DNA of 64,000 nucleotides from Microbispora sp. H11081 (GCF_012999535.1 NZ_JABBWV010000001.1:806001-870000), one strand, 5' to 3'; counted from the stretch's first letter, positions 31,691 through 40,222 are shown. Translations and numbers: made by a program. The notes: generated by a model from the letters alone, not told the origin.

Positions 31691-32551
31691 TCAGGCCCGG
31701 GCCAGAGTGCCCAGGTAGAGCTGGATGACCTTCGGGTCGTTGATCAGGTCGCGACCGCTGGCCATGTAGGCGTTGCGGCCCTGGTCGAGAACGTAGCCCC
31801 GGTGGCAGATCTGCAGGCAGCGGCGCGCGTTCTGCTCGACCATGATCACGGTTACGCCGGCCTTGTTGATCTGCTGGGCCTGGATGAAGACCAGGTCCTG
31901 CAGCTTGGGCGACAGGCCCGCGGAGGGCTCGTCCAGGAGCAGGACCGACGGCTCGGTCATGAGCGCGCGGCCCATGGCGACCATCTGCCGCTCACCGCCG
32001 GACAGCGAACCGGCGCGCTGCTTGCGGCGCTCGCGGAGCGCGGGGAAGATCTCGCAGACGAAGTCGAACCGCTCCTTGAACTTGGCGGGCACCTGGAAGG
32101 CGCCCATCTCCAGGTTCTCCTCGATGGTGAGGCTGGGGAAGACGTTGTTCGTCTGCGGGACGTAGCCGACGCCGCGGGCCACCAGGCTGTGCGCCTTGAG
32201 GTTGGTGATGTCCTCGCCGTCCAGGGTGACCGAGCCGGTGCGCACGGGCACGAGCCCGAACAGGGTCTTCAGCAGGGTCGACTTACCGGCGCCGTTCGGG
32301 CCGATGATGCCGATCAGCTCGCCCTTCTTCACGTACAGGTCGGCGCCGTTGAGGATGTTGACCCCGGGGACGTACCCGGCGTACAGCTCGTCGGCCCGCA
32401 GCAGCGCGTTCTCCGCTCCTGCGAGGTGGTCGGAGCGGTCGACGACGGCCGCCTGCGAGACCGCGTCTCCGGCGTTCTCCGGCCCGGAGGCGTTGTCCGG
32501 CCCGGAGACGTTGTCCGGCACGGCGTCCTTGTCCGGCGTGGGGGCGGTCAT
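31691..32551 (-). CDS. livF: Liv-type ABC ATPase, LivF-like (system 2)
   Basis: A 286-residue LivF-family ATPase: Walker A GPNGAGKST, signature SLSGGERQMVAMGRAL, Walker B VLLLDEPSAGLSP. The N-terminal 45 residues are an unusual Asp/Asn/Gly/Pro stretch with repeated D/ENxSGP-like units (PDNVSGPDNASGPEN), absent from system 1. The ATG overlaps the LivG stop (ATGA). It is the last gene of the HMGF operon and is followed by a strong terminator. Confidence 0.92.
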   Translation of the reverse strand: MTAPTPDKDAVPDNVSGPDNASGPENAGDAVSQAAVVDRSDHLAGAENALLRADELYAGYVPGVNILNGADLYVKKGELIGIIGPNGAGKSTLLKTLFGLVPVRTGSVTLDGEDITNLKAHSLVARGVGYVPQTNNVFPSLTIEENLEMGAFQVPAKFKERFDFVCEIFPALRERRKQRAGSLSGGERQMVAMGRALMTEPSVLLLDEPSAGLSPKLQDLVFIQAQQINKAGVTVIMVEQNARRCLQICHRGYVLDQGRNAYMASGRDLINDPKVIQLYLGTLARA

Positions 32552-33477
32552 GCCTTCTCCTCGATCCCGGCCTCCAGCTCGGCCTCGGCCTCCTGCAACT
32601 GCTCTTCGAACTCCTCGGCGGACATCGGCGCGTCGTGGTGGGCGCCCAGGTAGGCGTCGACCACGCGCGCGTCGGACATGATCGTGTCCGGCGGGCCCTC
32701 GGCGATGACGGCGCCCTGGGCCATCACGACGACCCAGTCGCTGATGTCGCGGACCATGTCCATGTCGTGCTCCACGAAGAGCACCGTCATGCCCTCCTCG
32801 CGCAGGTCCTTCACGTGCCCGAGGAGCGACTGGGTCAGGGCCGGGTTCACGCCCGCCATGGGCTCGTCCAGCATGACCAGCTCGGGGCCGACCATGAGGG
32901 CGCGCGCCATCTCCAGCAGCTTGCGCTGGCCGCCCGACAGGGAGCCGGCGAAGTCGTCGCGCTTGGCGGCGAGCTTGAAGCGCTCGAGGAGCTCCTCGGC
33001 GCGTTCGGTGATCTCGTCCTCCTGACCGCGCCAGCTGCCCGGGATGAGCGCGCGGAAGAAGTTCTCGCCGCGCTGGTTCTGCGCGCCGAGCCGCATGTTC
33101 TCCATGACGGTGAGCTTCGACAGGGCCTTGGTGAGCTGGAACGTGCGGACCATGCCCGCGCGGGCCACCCGGTGGGCGGGCACGCCCTTCAGCTGCTTGC
33201 CGTTGAAGGCCCAGGACCCCTCGTCGGCGCTGTCGAAGCCGGTGAGCTGGTTGAAGAACGTCGTCTTGCCGGCGCCGTTCGGGCCGATGAGCGCGGTGAT
33301 CGACCCTCGCTGGATCTCCACGTGGTCGACGTTGACGGCGGTGAGGCCGCCGAACCGGCGTACGACCTTGTCGACGACGAGGATCGGGTCGGGCTTGGCG
33401 ACGCCGGGCTCGTGGTCGAGACCGGCGAACGCGGCCAGCGCCGCGGCCTTCCTTGACTGGGTGGTTTCAGCGTGCAT
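32548..33477 (-). CDS. livG: Liv-type ABC ATPase, LivG-like (system 2)
   Basis: A 309-residue LivG ATPase with Walker A GPNGAGKTT, VRTFQLTKALSKLTVMENM, signature SLSGGQRKLLEMARAL and Walker B LVMLDEPMAGVNP. The acidic C-terminal extension of about 30 residues (MSAEEFEEQLQEAEAELE) should form a helix. The start overlaps the LivM-type gene by 11 bases. Together with LivF it powers the LivHM channel. Confidence 0.92.
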   Translation of the reverse strand: MHAETTQSRKAAALAAFAGLDHEPGVAKPDPILVVDKVVRRFGGLTAVNVDHVEIQRGSITALIGPNGAGKTTFFNQLTGFDSADEGSWAFNGKQLKGVPAHRVARAGMVRTFQLTKALSKLTVMENMRLGAQNQRGENFFRALIPGSWRGQEDEITERAEELLERFKLAAKRDDFAGSLSGGQRKLLEMARALMVGPELVMLDEPMAGVNPALTQSLLGHVKDLREEGMTVLFVEHDMDMVRDISDWVVVMAQGAVIAEGPPDTIMSDARVVDAYLGAHHDAPMSAEEFEEQLQEAEAELEAGIEEKA

Positions 33478-34456
33478 CGAGCGCGATCTCCCTCTTGTCG
33501 CCGAAGATGCCCTGAGGCCGGAAGATGAGCAGGAGCATCAGGCCGAGGCCGACCAGCATGAAGCGGACCGCGCCGATGTTGTTCACGGTGAACAACGAGG
33601 GGAGCATCCCGGCGGAGACGGCCTCGCTGAGCGTGTTGCCGACGAAGACCAGCAGCACCCAGAAGATCGCGGCGCCGACGACGGGGCTGAAGACGCGGGC
33701 CGCGCCGCCGAGGATCACGATCGTGTACGCGTAGAAGGTGAACTCGGTGCTGAACAGGTCGGGCTGCACCGACGCCTGCCCGAGCGCGAACAGGAAGCCG
33801 CCGAGACAGCCGACGACGCCGCCGAGCACGAGGGCCTGCATCTTGTAGGAGAAGACGTTCTTGCCGAGGCTGCGCACGGCGTCCTCGTCCTCGCGGATGG
33901 CCTTGAGCACGCGGCCCCAGGGGCTCTTCATGAGCAGGTAGACCAGTCCGCAGGCGATCGCGATGAGCACCCAGCCGACGGTCAGCACCCAGGTGACCCG
34001 CTCGTTGAAGCTGATCGGGCCGATGCCGTACGTCCCGGGGGAGTAGGGGTTCATCGCGAAGAAGTCGCCGGAGAAGTTCTGCCGGCCGTCGGAACCGCCG
34101 AAGACGCTGCTGAACTTGACCGATCTGAAGACCAGCCGGACGATCTCGGCCGCCGCGATGGTCACGATGGCGAGATAGTCGGCGCGCAGCCGCAGGGTGG
34201 GGATGCCGAGCAGGAAGGCCAGCACGATGGTGGCCGCCAGGCCGATCAGGATGCCGAGCCAGAACGGCAGCTGGAAGGTGGCCACGGTGACGGCCATGCC
34301 GTACGCGGCGACGCCGAGGAAGGCCGCCTGGCCGAAGTTGAGCAGCCCGGCGTAGCCGAACTGGATGTTGATGCCGATCGCGGCGAGCGCGTAGACGACG
34401 GTCTCCAGGCCGATCGAGGCCTTGACCGTCGTGATGAGGATGGTGTTCCAGTCCAC
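33467..34456 (-). CDS. livM: Liv-type ABC permease, LivM-like (system 2)
   Basis: A 329-residue LivM permease with the signature INIQFGYAGLLNFGQAAFLG and the coupling helix region GRVLKAIREDEDAVRSLGKN. A loop between TM segments (about 130-155, FGGSDGRQNFSGDFF) is likely extracytoplasmic. The C-terminus FRPQGIFGDKRE is characteristic of this family. The gap to the upstream LivH gene is 13 bases. Confidence 0.92.
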   Translation of the reverse strand: MDWNTILITTVKASIGLETVVYALAAIGINIQFGYAGLLNFGQAAFLGVAAYGMAVTVATFQLPFWLGILIGLAATIVLAFLLGIPTLRLRADYLAIVTIAAAEIVRLVFRSVKFSSVFGGSDGRQNFSGDFFAMNPYSPGTYGIGPISFNERVTWVLTVGWVLIAIACGLVYLLMKSPWGRVLKAIREDEDAVRSLGKNVFSYKMQALVLGGVVGCLGGFLFALGQASVQPDLFSTEFTFYAYTIVILGGAARVFSPVVGAAIFWVLLVFVGNTLSEAVSAGMLPSLFTVNNIGAVRFMLVGLGLMLLLIFRPQGIFGDKREIALDAR

Positions 34457-34469
34457 GTGTGGTCTCCGA

Positions 34470-35756
34470 TCAGCCGATGCGCTCGCGCCGGCCGAGGATG
34501 CCCTGTGGCCGGAAGAGCATGACGAGGATGAGCACCAGCAGCGCGCCGACCGTCTTCAGTTCGGTCGGCACCACAACCGTGGACAGCTGGATGAACAGGC
34601 CGACGACGATGGAGCCGACCAGGGCGCCGAACGCGGTGCCGAGCCCGCCGAGGGTGACTCCCGCGAAGACGAGCAGCAGGATCTGGAATCCCATCTGGAA
34701 GCTGACGTTCTGCGACAGGCCGAGCATGACGCCCGCGAGGGACGCGATGGCGCCGCCGACGGTCCAGATGATCCGGATGACGCCGTCGACGTTGATGCCG
34801 GACGAGGCCGCCAGGGCGGGATTGTCGGCGACCGCCCGTGCGGCCTTGCCGACGCGGGTCTTGAGCAGCGCGATCCCGACGAAGACGAGCACGGCGAGCT
34901 CGATGCCCATCGAGATGAAGTTCTTCGGCGCGGCGGAGATCGGGCCCACCTGGATGCCGGGCTGGGCGTTGTACTCCGCGAACGGGGCTCCCTCGCCGCC
35001 GAAGAAGAAGAGGAAGACATAGCGGAGGAACAGGGCCAGGCCGATCGAGATGATCATCATCGCGACCAGGCTGCTGCCCCGTTTGCGCAGCACTCCCCAG
35101 AAGAACCGGTCCTGCGAGTATCCGAAGGCGCCGCCGATCACGACCGAGATCACCGCGGCCAGGATGAGCGGGACGCCCAGGATCACGTTGAAGAAGTAGG
35201 CGCACATCGCGCCGAACGTGAGCAACTCGCCGTGGGCGAAGTTGGTGAGCCCGGTGGTGCCGAACACCAGCGAAAGGCCCATGGCCGCGAGGGCGATGAT
35301 GAGCCCGAGGTTGAAGCCCTCGAAGGTGAGCTGGGCGACCCGGTCCCAGAAGGAAGAGGAGGAGTCGGAGGACGCGGGGGCGGCCTCGCCCTGCTGGCCG
35401 GCGGGGGCGAGGGCGAACAGGACGTTGCGCTCGCTTCCCTCGTAGACCTGGACGTTCAGGGTGGCTCGGTCCTTGAGCTTCAGCGCGACCCCTTGAGGGA
35501 GCGTCGACTGGTCAAGCGTGACCTTGTAGGTGCCGGCCTCGGGTACCGGCACCTCCCATTTGCCGTCGGCACCCGTGGTGGCGTCGCCGACGGGTTTGCC
35601 GTCTTCCCCCGCCACGCTGATCTTCACGCCGTTCACCGGCTGGCCTTGGTTTTGGAGTGTGCCCTTCAGTGCCTCGCCGTCCGCCCAGGCGGGGGAGGCG
35701 AGGAGAAAGACGAGTCCACCCAGGAAGGCCGTGAACGCGATCACGGCTCTGCGCAA
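34470..35756 (-). CDS. livH: LivH-like permease with extracytoplasmic N-terminal domain (system 2)
   Basis: At 428 residues this is about 130 longer than a plain LivH such as that of system 1. It begins with a cleavable-type signal peptide (about 1-25, ending ASPAWA), then a beta-rich domain (about 26-115) with NGVKISVAGEDGKPVGDATT and GKWEVPVPEAGTYKVTL, which resembles carboxypeptidase-regulatory or SpaA-like Ig-fold domains. A Ser-rich linker leads to the permease, which carries LTNFAHGELLTFGAM. The TTG start is supported by AGGGAG at six bases. The extra domain probably sits outside the membrane, near the binding protein. First gene of the HMGF operon. Confidence 0.88.
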   Translation of the reverse strand: MRRAVIAFTAFLGGLVFLLASPAWADGEALKGTLQNQGQPVNGVKISVAGEDGKPVGDATTGADGKWEVPVPEAGTYKVTLDQSTLPQGVALKLKDRATLNVQVYEGSERNVLFALAPAGQQGEAAPASSDSSSSFWDRVAQLTFEGFNLGLIIALAAMGLSLVFGTTGLTNFAHGELLTFGAMCAYFFNVILGVPLILAAVISVVIGGAFGYSQDRFFWGVLRKRGSSLVAMMIISIGLALFLRYVFLFFFGGEGAPFAEYNAQPGIQVGPISAAPKNFISMGIELAVLVFVGIALLKTRVGKAARAVADNPALAASSGINVDGVIRIIWTVGGAIASLAGVMLGLSQNVSFQMGFQILLLVFAGVTLGGLGTAFGALVGSIVVGLFIQLSTVVVPTELKTVGALLVLILVMLFRPQGILGRRERIG

Positions 35757-35809
35757 TGGTGCTCCCTATGTTCAGGTCATGGCGGGGTCGTGCCCCCACT
35801 GCGGACGCG

Positions 35810-35837
35810 CAACATCGGTCAGGTTGCTGCGATGTTG
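35810..35837 (-). repeat. 8-bp inverted repeat in the liv leader
   Basis: CAACATCG (35810-35817) pairs with CGATGTTG (35830-35837) across 12 bases, 54 bases upstream of the LivH start codon. It could be a leader hairpin or an operator. Confidence 0.4.
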
Positions 35838-35879
35838 TGGCCGGAGCATAAGCCTGAGACGCCCGTTTCGGGGTCGTTC

Positions 35880-35895
35880 GTCACCAATTGGTGAC
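35880..35895. promoter_or_regulatory. 16-bp perfect palindrome, probable operator
   Basis: GTCACCAATTGGTGAC is a perfect palindrome 124 bases upstream of the liv operon. A related half-site-like GTCAC follows within ten bases (35905-35909). The shape fits a dimeric regulator such as a GntR, Lrp or MarR family protein; which one is unknown. Confidence 0.55.
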
Positions 35896-35986
35896 CATGG
35901 TGTGTCACTGACGTGAGAAAGGGTTCGCAGGTCAGGGCATGTAAGGAGTCATCGGGGAATCACTGCTGAGCGAAACCGGGAATCAT

Positions 35987-36067
35987 GAGCCCGTGGGGAG
36001 GGGCCTTTGGGTCCGTACACAGCTTCCCCGGCTCCGCACGTTGTCTACTCGGTCTCCCCACGGGCTC
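35987..36067 (-). ncRNA. Candidate structured leader RNA or small RNA
   Basis: The 14 bases at 35987-36000 are perfectly complementary to 36054-36067, closing an 81-nt structure with a 53-nt inner region. On the minus strand a good promoter (36078-36107) would start transcription within a few bases of the 5' arm, so the stem would close the RNA right at its 5' end. Inner G-rich and C-rich stretches (GGGGAAG, CCCCTCCCC) could form alternative pairings. It matches no RNA family I recognise. It may be a cis leader of the liv operon or a separate small RNA. Confidence 0.5.
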
Positions 36068-36077
36068 TGGAGCCACA

Positions 36078-36107
36078 ACGGTAGCGACCGGAGCGACCCC
36101 GGTGCAA
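36078..36107 (-). promoter_or_regulatory. Promoter of the candidate leader RNA / liv operon 2
   Basis: On the minus strand TTGCAC (36107-36102) and TACCGT (36083-36078) are separated by 18 bp. Transcription would begin near 36071, just before the 14-bp stem. Confidence 0.55.
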
Positions 36108-36214
36108 AGAGAGTCGCAAGCCGTTCCGGTATGAGGCTCAATGCGTTGTAAGGGGCTTTTGCGGTGCTTGCCTGCCCGGCCCGCGAGGGAGCCGGGCCCG
36201 GGTGCCTCCCGGCC

Positions 36215-36631
36215 TCAGCGAGCGTCCCTGATCATGCAGGTGAGGCGGGCCGTGCAGACCGCCCTGCCCTCGTCGTCCGTGATCTCGATGGCGTACGTCG
36301 CGAGGGTACGGCCGCCGTGCACGCGGGTGGCGACGGCGGTGACGTGGCCGGAGGACGCGGAGCGGTGGTGGGTGGCGTTGATCTCGATGCCGACGACCAC
36401 CCGCCCCTCTCCGGCGTGCAGGGTCGCGCCGGTCGAGCCGAGCGTCTCGGCGAGCACGCAGGAGGCGCCGCCGTGCAGCAGGCCGTGCGGCTGGGTGTTG
36501 CCCTCGACGGGCATGCGGCCGACCACCCGCTCGGCGCTCGCGTGCAGGATCGTGATGCCCATCCGCTGGTGCAGGTGGCCCCCCGGCTCGTTCATCGACG
36601 CCGCCAGTTCCTCGGGATCCGTCAAGGTCAA
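36215..36631 (-). CDS. PaaI/YdiI-type hotdog thioesterase
   Basis: A 138-residue hotdog-fold thioesterase of the PaaI/EntH/YdiI group, which hydrolyses aryl- or acyl-CoA thioesters in the cytoplasm. The signature NTQPHGLLHGGASCVLAETLGS holds the HGG helix-start motif and the likely catalytic Glu in AETLGS. A TTG at 36631 is the chosen start because AGGAGG lies seven bases upstream; an ATG at 36595 would trim 12 residues. It diverges from polA, and a hotdog gene beside polA is common in related actinomycetes. Confidence 0.85.
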   Translation of the reverse strand: MTLTDPEELAASMNEPGGHLHQRMGITILHASAERVVGRMPVEGNTQPHGLLHGGASCVLAETLGSTGATLHAGEGRVVVGIEINATHHRSASSGHVTAVATRVHGGRTLATYAIEITDDEGRAVCTARLTCMIRDAR

Positions 36632-36681
36632 GGGGACGCCTCCTGTGGGAAGAGCACGGGTTTTCTGTCGTACAGGGAGAC

Positions 36682-36687
36682 TAGGCT
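36682..36687 (+). promoter_or_regulatory. -10 element of polA
   Basis: TAGGCT lies six bases before the GTG at 36694 with no ribosome binding site, the leaderless pattern. The same hexamer precedes coaE. Confidence 0.5.
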
Positions 36688-36693
36688 GCGGTT

Positions 36694-39375
36694 GTGCCGA
36701 AGAGTGAAGCGACCCCCACCCGTCCGTGTCTGCTGCTTCTGGACGGGCATTCTCTTGCTTACCGCGCGTTCTACGCGTTGAAGGACGCGAACCTCATGAC
36801 CACCGACGGTCAGCACACCGAGGCGGTCTACGGCTTCACCTCGATGCTGGCCAACATCCTGCGTGATGAGCGGCCGAGCCACATCGCGGTGTGCTTCGAC
36901 CGGAGCGAGCCCACCTTCAGGCACGAGGCGTACGACGGCTACAAGGCCAACAGGTCGGAGACCCCCGAGGACTTCCGCGGCCAGATGCAGCTCATCTTCG
37001 AACTGCTGGACGCGCTGCGGGTCCCGCACCTGTCGGTGCCCGGATTCGAGGCGGACGACCTCATCGCGACGCTGGCGACACGCGCCTCCGCCGAGGACAT
37101 GAACGTGCTGGTCGTCACCGGCGACCGCGACGCGCTCCAGCTCGTCGACGAGAGGGTCACGGTGCTGATGACCAGGCGGGGCATCAGCGACATGACCCGC
37201 TTCACCCCCGATGCCGTCATGGAGAAGTACGGCCTCACCCCGGCGCAGTACCCCGACTTCGCGGCGCTGCGCGGCGATCCGAGCGACAACCTGCCGAGCA
37301 TCCCGAGCGTGGGGGAGAAGACCGCCACCAAGTGGATCGTCGAGTACGGCTCGCTCGACGAGCTGGTCCGGCGGGCCGACGAGGTGAAGGGCAAGGTCGG
37401 CGACAAGCTGCGCGAGCACCTCGGCCAGGTGATCCACAACCGGATGCTGACCGAGCTGAAGCGCGACGCGCCGGTCGACGCCGAGGTGTCCGCGCTCACC
37501 ATGGGCCTGTGGGACCGCGAGGAGGTCAACAAGCTCCTCGACGCGGTGCAGATCCGCGGCGAGCTGCGCGAGCGCCTGTTCAAGGTCCTCGGCACCACCG
37601 AGCCAGAGGCGGGCGAGGGCTTCGAGCTCGAGGTGACGGTGCTGGAGCCGGGCCAGGTGGCGGGCTGGCTGGCGGCCCTCCCCGAAGGCCGCGCCGGCCT
37701 CGCCTTCCAGGGCTCGTACGGCAGCGGGACCGGGCGGCTGGAGGGCGTCGCGATCGCAGGGCCGGACGGCGCCGCCCACCTCGACCCCACGCGGCTGACG
37801 CAGGAGGACGAGGCGGCGCTGGCCGCCTGGCTCGCCGACGAGAACCGGCCGAAGGCCGTGCACGACGCCAAGGGGCCGCTGCTCGCGCTGTGGGCGCACG
37901 GTCTCGACCTGCGCGGCCTCACCTGCGACACGGCGCTGGCGGCCTATCTGGCGATGCCGGGGCAGCGGTCGTTCCCGCTCGACGACCTGGTTTTGCGTTA
38001 CCTCCATCGCGAGCTGCGGGCGGAGTCCGCGCCCGGCGGGCAGACCTCCCTGTTCGACGACGCCGACGAGGGGGTGGCCCGCGACCTGGCCCTGCGGGCC
38101 CAGGCCGTGCGGGACCTGGCGGAGGCGCTGGAGGCGCACCTGTCCCAGCGCGGCGGCACCCGGCTGGTGACCGAGGTCGAGCTTCCGCTGGTGCGCGTGC
38201 TGGCCGAGACGGAACGGGCCGGCATCGCCGCCGACCGGCAGTACTTCGCGGCCCTGGAGGCCGAGTTCGGCGCGGCCGTCAAGCAGGCGGTCGAGGCCGC
38301 CCACCAGGCGGTGGGGGAGCAGTTCAACCTCGGCTCGCCCAAGCAGCTGCAGGAGATCCTGTTCGGCAAGCTCGGCCTGCCCAAGACGAAGAAGATCAAG
38401 ACGGGCTACACCACCGACGCCGACGCGCTCGCCTGGCTGGCCCAGCAGACCGACAACGAGCTGCCGGTGATCCTGCTGCGGCACCGCGACCAGACGAAGC
38501 TGCGCACCACGGTCGAGGGGCTGATCAAGGAGATCGCCGACGACGGGCGGATCCACACCACGTTCAACCAGATCGTGGCGGCCACCGGGCGGCTGTCGAG
38601 CGAGAAGCCCAACCTGCAGAACATCCCGATCCGCACCGTCGAGGGCCGGCGCATCCGCAAGGGCTTCGTGGTGGGGGAGGGCTACGCCACGCTGCTGACG
38701 GCCGACTACAGCCAGATCGAGCTGCGGATCATGGCGCATCTGTCCCGCGACGAGTCGCTCATCGCCGCCTTCGAGTCGGGCCACGACTTCCACAAGGCCA
38801 CCGCGGCCCGCGTCTTCGACCTGCCGCCCGAACAGGTGGACGCCGAGCTCCGCGCCCGGATCAAGGCCATGAACTACGGCCTCGCCTACGGCCTGTCCGA
38901 CTTCGGCCTGTCGGGGCAGCTCAACATCCCCGTCGCGGAGGCCAGGGCGCTCAAGGAGGAGTACTTCGAGGAGTTCGGCGGCGTCCGCGACTACCTGGAC
39001 TCGGTCGTCGCCCAGGCCCGCAAGGACGGCTACACCGAGACCATCCTCGGCCGACGCCGTTACCTGCCCGACCTGACCAGCGACAACCGGCAACGCCGGG
39101 AGATGGCCGAGCGGATGGCGCTCAACGCGCCCATCCAGGGCTCGGCCGCCGACATCATCAAGGTCGCCATGCTGAACGTGCGGAAGGCGATCGAGGGCAT
39201 GCGCTCCCGCATGCTGCTCCAGGTCCACGACGAGCTGGTGTTCGAGGTCGCGCCGGGCGAGCTGGAGGAGGTCACCGAGGTCGTGCGCACCCAGATGTGC
39301 CGGGCCTACGACCTGAGCGTGCCGCTGGAGGTCAGCGTGGGCGTCGGAACCACCTGGGAGGACGCCGGGCACTGA
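36694..39375 (+). CDS. polA: DNA polymerase I
   Basis: DNA polymerase I fills gaps and removes RNA primers during replication and repair. The 893-residue protein has an N-terminal 5'-3' nuclease domain (about 1-300; LLLLDGHSLAYRAFYAL, FEADDLIATL), a middle domain and a family A polymerase (about 500-893) with motif A TADYSQIELRIMAH, motif B RIKAMNYGLAYGLS and motif C LLQVHDELVF. The middle 3'-5' exonuclease domain lacks the expected DxE motif (region reads GRAGLAFQGSYG), so proofreading is predicted absent, as in mycobacterial PolA. Start GTG at 36694 by leaderless promoter spacing. Confidence 0.97.
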   Translation: MPKSEATPTRPCLLLLDGHSLAYRAFYALKDANLMTTDGQHTEAVYGFTSMLANILRDERPSHIAVCFDRSEPTFRHEAYDGYKANRSETPEDFRGQMQLIFELLDALRVPHLSVPGFEADDLIATLATRASAEDMNVLVVTGDRDALQLVDERVTVLMTRRGISDMTRFTPDAVMEKYGLTPAQYPDFAALRGDPSDNLPSIPSVGEKTATKWIVEYGSLDELVRRADEVKGKVGDKLREHLGQVIHNRMLTELKRDAPVDAEVSALTMGLWDREEVNKLLDAVQIRGELRERLFKVLGTTEPEAGEGFELEVTVLEPGQVAGWLAALPEGRAGLAFQGSYGSGTGRLEGVAIAGPDGAAHLDPTRLTQEDEAALAAWLADENRPKAVHDAKGPLLALWAHGLDLRGLTCDTALAAYLAMPGQRSFPLDDLVLRYLHRELRAESAPGGQTSLFDDADEGVARDLALRAQAVRDLAEALEAHLSQRGGTRLVTEVELPLVRVLAETERAGIAADRQYFAALEAEFGAAVKQAVEAAHQAVGEQFNLGSPKQLQEILFGKLGLPKTKKIKTGYTTDADALAWLAQQTDNELPVILLRHRDQTKLRTTVEGLIKEIADDGRIHTTFNQIVAATGRLSSEKPNLQNIPIRTVEGRRIRKGFVVGEGYATLLTADYSQIELRIMAHLSRDESLIAAFESGHDFHKATAARVFDLPPEQVDAELRARIKAMNYGLAYGLSDFGLSGQLNIPVAEARALKEEYFEEFGGVRDYLDSVVAQARKDGYTETILGRRRYLPDLTSDNRQRREMAERMALNAPIQGSAADIIKVAMLNVRKAIEGMRSRMLLQVHDELVFEVAPGELEEVTEVVRTQMCRAYDLSVPLEVSVGVGTTWEDAGH

Positions 39376-39376
39376 T

Positions 39377-39419
39377 CCCGGCCGCGCCGGGAGGGGCCGG
39401 GAGCCGCGGGGGACCGCGG
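39377..39419. terminator. Tandem hairpins between convergent polA and the DUF2127 gene
   Basis: Two stem-loops follow the polA stop: CCCGGC/GCCGGG (39377-39391) and CCGCGG/CCGCGG with a GGGA loop (39404-39419). They sit in a 52-bp gap between convergent genes and could stop transcription both ways. Confidence 0.55.
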
Positions 39420-39427
39420 GATCGGGG

Positions 39428-40222
39428 TCAGGAGTGGCCGGTGGGGCGGGGGGCCCGGCCCGGGCCGTGCGCGGCCCGCCCCGCCTCCTCGACCTCCAGC
39501 AGGCTCGCCTCGCGCCGCTCCGACTCGTGCGCCGCCCGCCCGCCGCGCAGGCCGAACAGGCGCTTGCTCAGGGCGATGTACAGCACGGCCGCGATGTTGA
39601 CCAGGAGGAGCCCGATCCGGAAGGCGCTCGCCCTCTCAGTGATCTCGTAGATCTCCACCGGGATGAACGCCGAGGTGACGATCACCGAGAAGTACTCGCC
39701 CCACCGCTTCAGCAGCCACAGGCCGATCCCCTCGGTCAGCATCAGGGCCGCGAGGGCGAGCAGGGCGAGGAAGATCCAGGTGAGCGTGGTCGTCCGCGCG
39801 GCCAGCGCGGTCCGCAGCGTGTGCACCACCCCCGACTGGTCGAGGTTCCAGCCGAACTGGTGCGCCAGTGGCCGCGCCAGCGGGAGGTCCTGCTCGAACG
39901 CCCGCCGTACGGCGTCGTGGCCGGTCCGGAACCGCCACACGCCGTACGCTCCGGCGAGCACGAGCACGGCCTTCGTCCAGCGGAAGACGGCGATCAGCCG
40001 CAGCACGGCGGCGTCCCGCAGGGCCCGCCCCCGCAGCACGACGGGCGCGTCGCGGGCCGGGCCGGCGGCGCGCGGCGGGCCGAGCGCGAAGTCGCCGCAG
40101 CGCAGGCAGCGCCATGCCTCGCCCATCGCGGTCTCGGCGCGCAGGCGGGTGCGCAGCGCCTCCTCTTCGGGGGCGTAGGTGACGTGCCCGTGCCGTCCGC
40201 AGGCCCGCAGACTCCAGTCCAC
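39428..40222 (-). CDS. DUF2127 family membrane protein with N-terminal CxxC
   Basis: A 264-residue membrane protein with four TM segments in the DUF2127 pattern; YFSVIVTSAFIPVEIYEI is a typical stretch. It has an N-terminal soluble part containing WRCLRCGDF, a possible half of a zinc-binding site, and a charged C-terminal tail. Function is unknown. The GTG at 40222 is a guess between several in-frame starts; the frame stays open for 61 further codons without a ribosome binding site. It diverges from the polysaccharide deacetylase gene. Confidence 0.75.
   Translation of the reverse strand: MDWSLRACGRHGHVTYAPEEEALRTRLRAETAMGEAWRCLRCGDFALGPPRAAGPARDAPVVLRGRALRDAAVLRLIAVFRWTKAVLVLAGAYGVWRFRTGHDAVRRAFEQDLPLARPLAHQFGWNLDQSGVVHTLRTALAARTTTLTWIFLALLALAALMLTEGIGLWLLKRWGEYFSVIVTSAFIPVEIYEITERASAFRIGLLLVNIAAVLYIALSKRLFGLRGGRAAHESERREASLLEVEEAGRAAHGPGRAPRPTGHS

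Larger units (their letters stand above)
35757..36214. other. 458-bp non-coding leader and control region of liv operon 2
   Basis: No convincing gene lies here. From right to left it holds a sigma-70-like promoter on the minus strand (36078-36107), a 14-bp-stem RNA structure (35987-36067), a 16-bp perfect palindrome (35880-35895) and an 8-bp inverted repeat (35810-35837), ending at the LivH ribosome binding site. The predicted leader is about 315 nt, long enough for attenuation or antitermination control. Confidence 0.6.

Noticed and set aside
35945..35985. Leader peptide rich in Leu, Ile or Val codons before liv operon 2
   Set aside because: Minus-strand mini-frames such as MIPGFAQQ and MTPYMP exist but are not enriched in branched-chain codons, so classical attenuation is not supported.
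35987..36067. 6S RNA, or a known riboswitch such as cobalamin or ydaO
   Set aside because: The closed structure is too short for 6S RNA, and the conserved boxes of the riboswitch classes I know are not present.
36628..39372. A 914-codon open frame antisense to polA
   Set aside because: Same cause: high GC makes stop codons rare on the opposite strand. The plus-strand polymerase motifs are complete.
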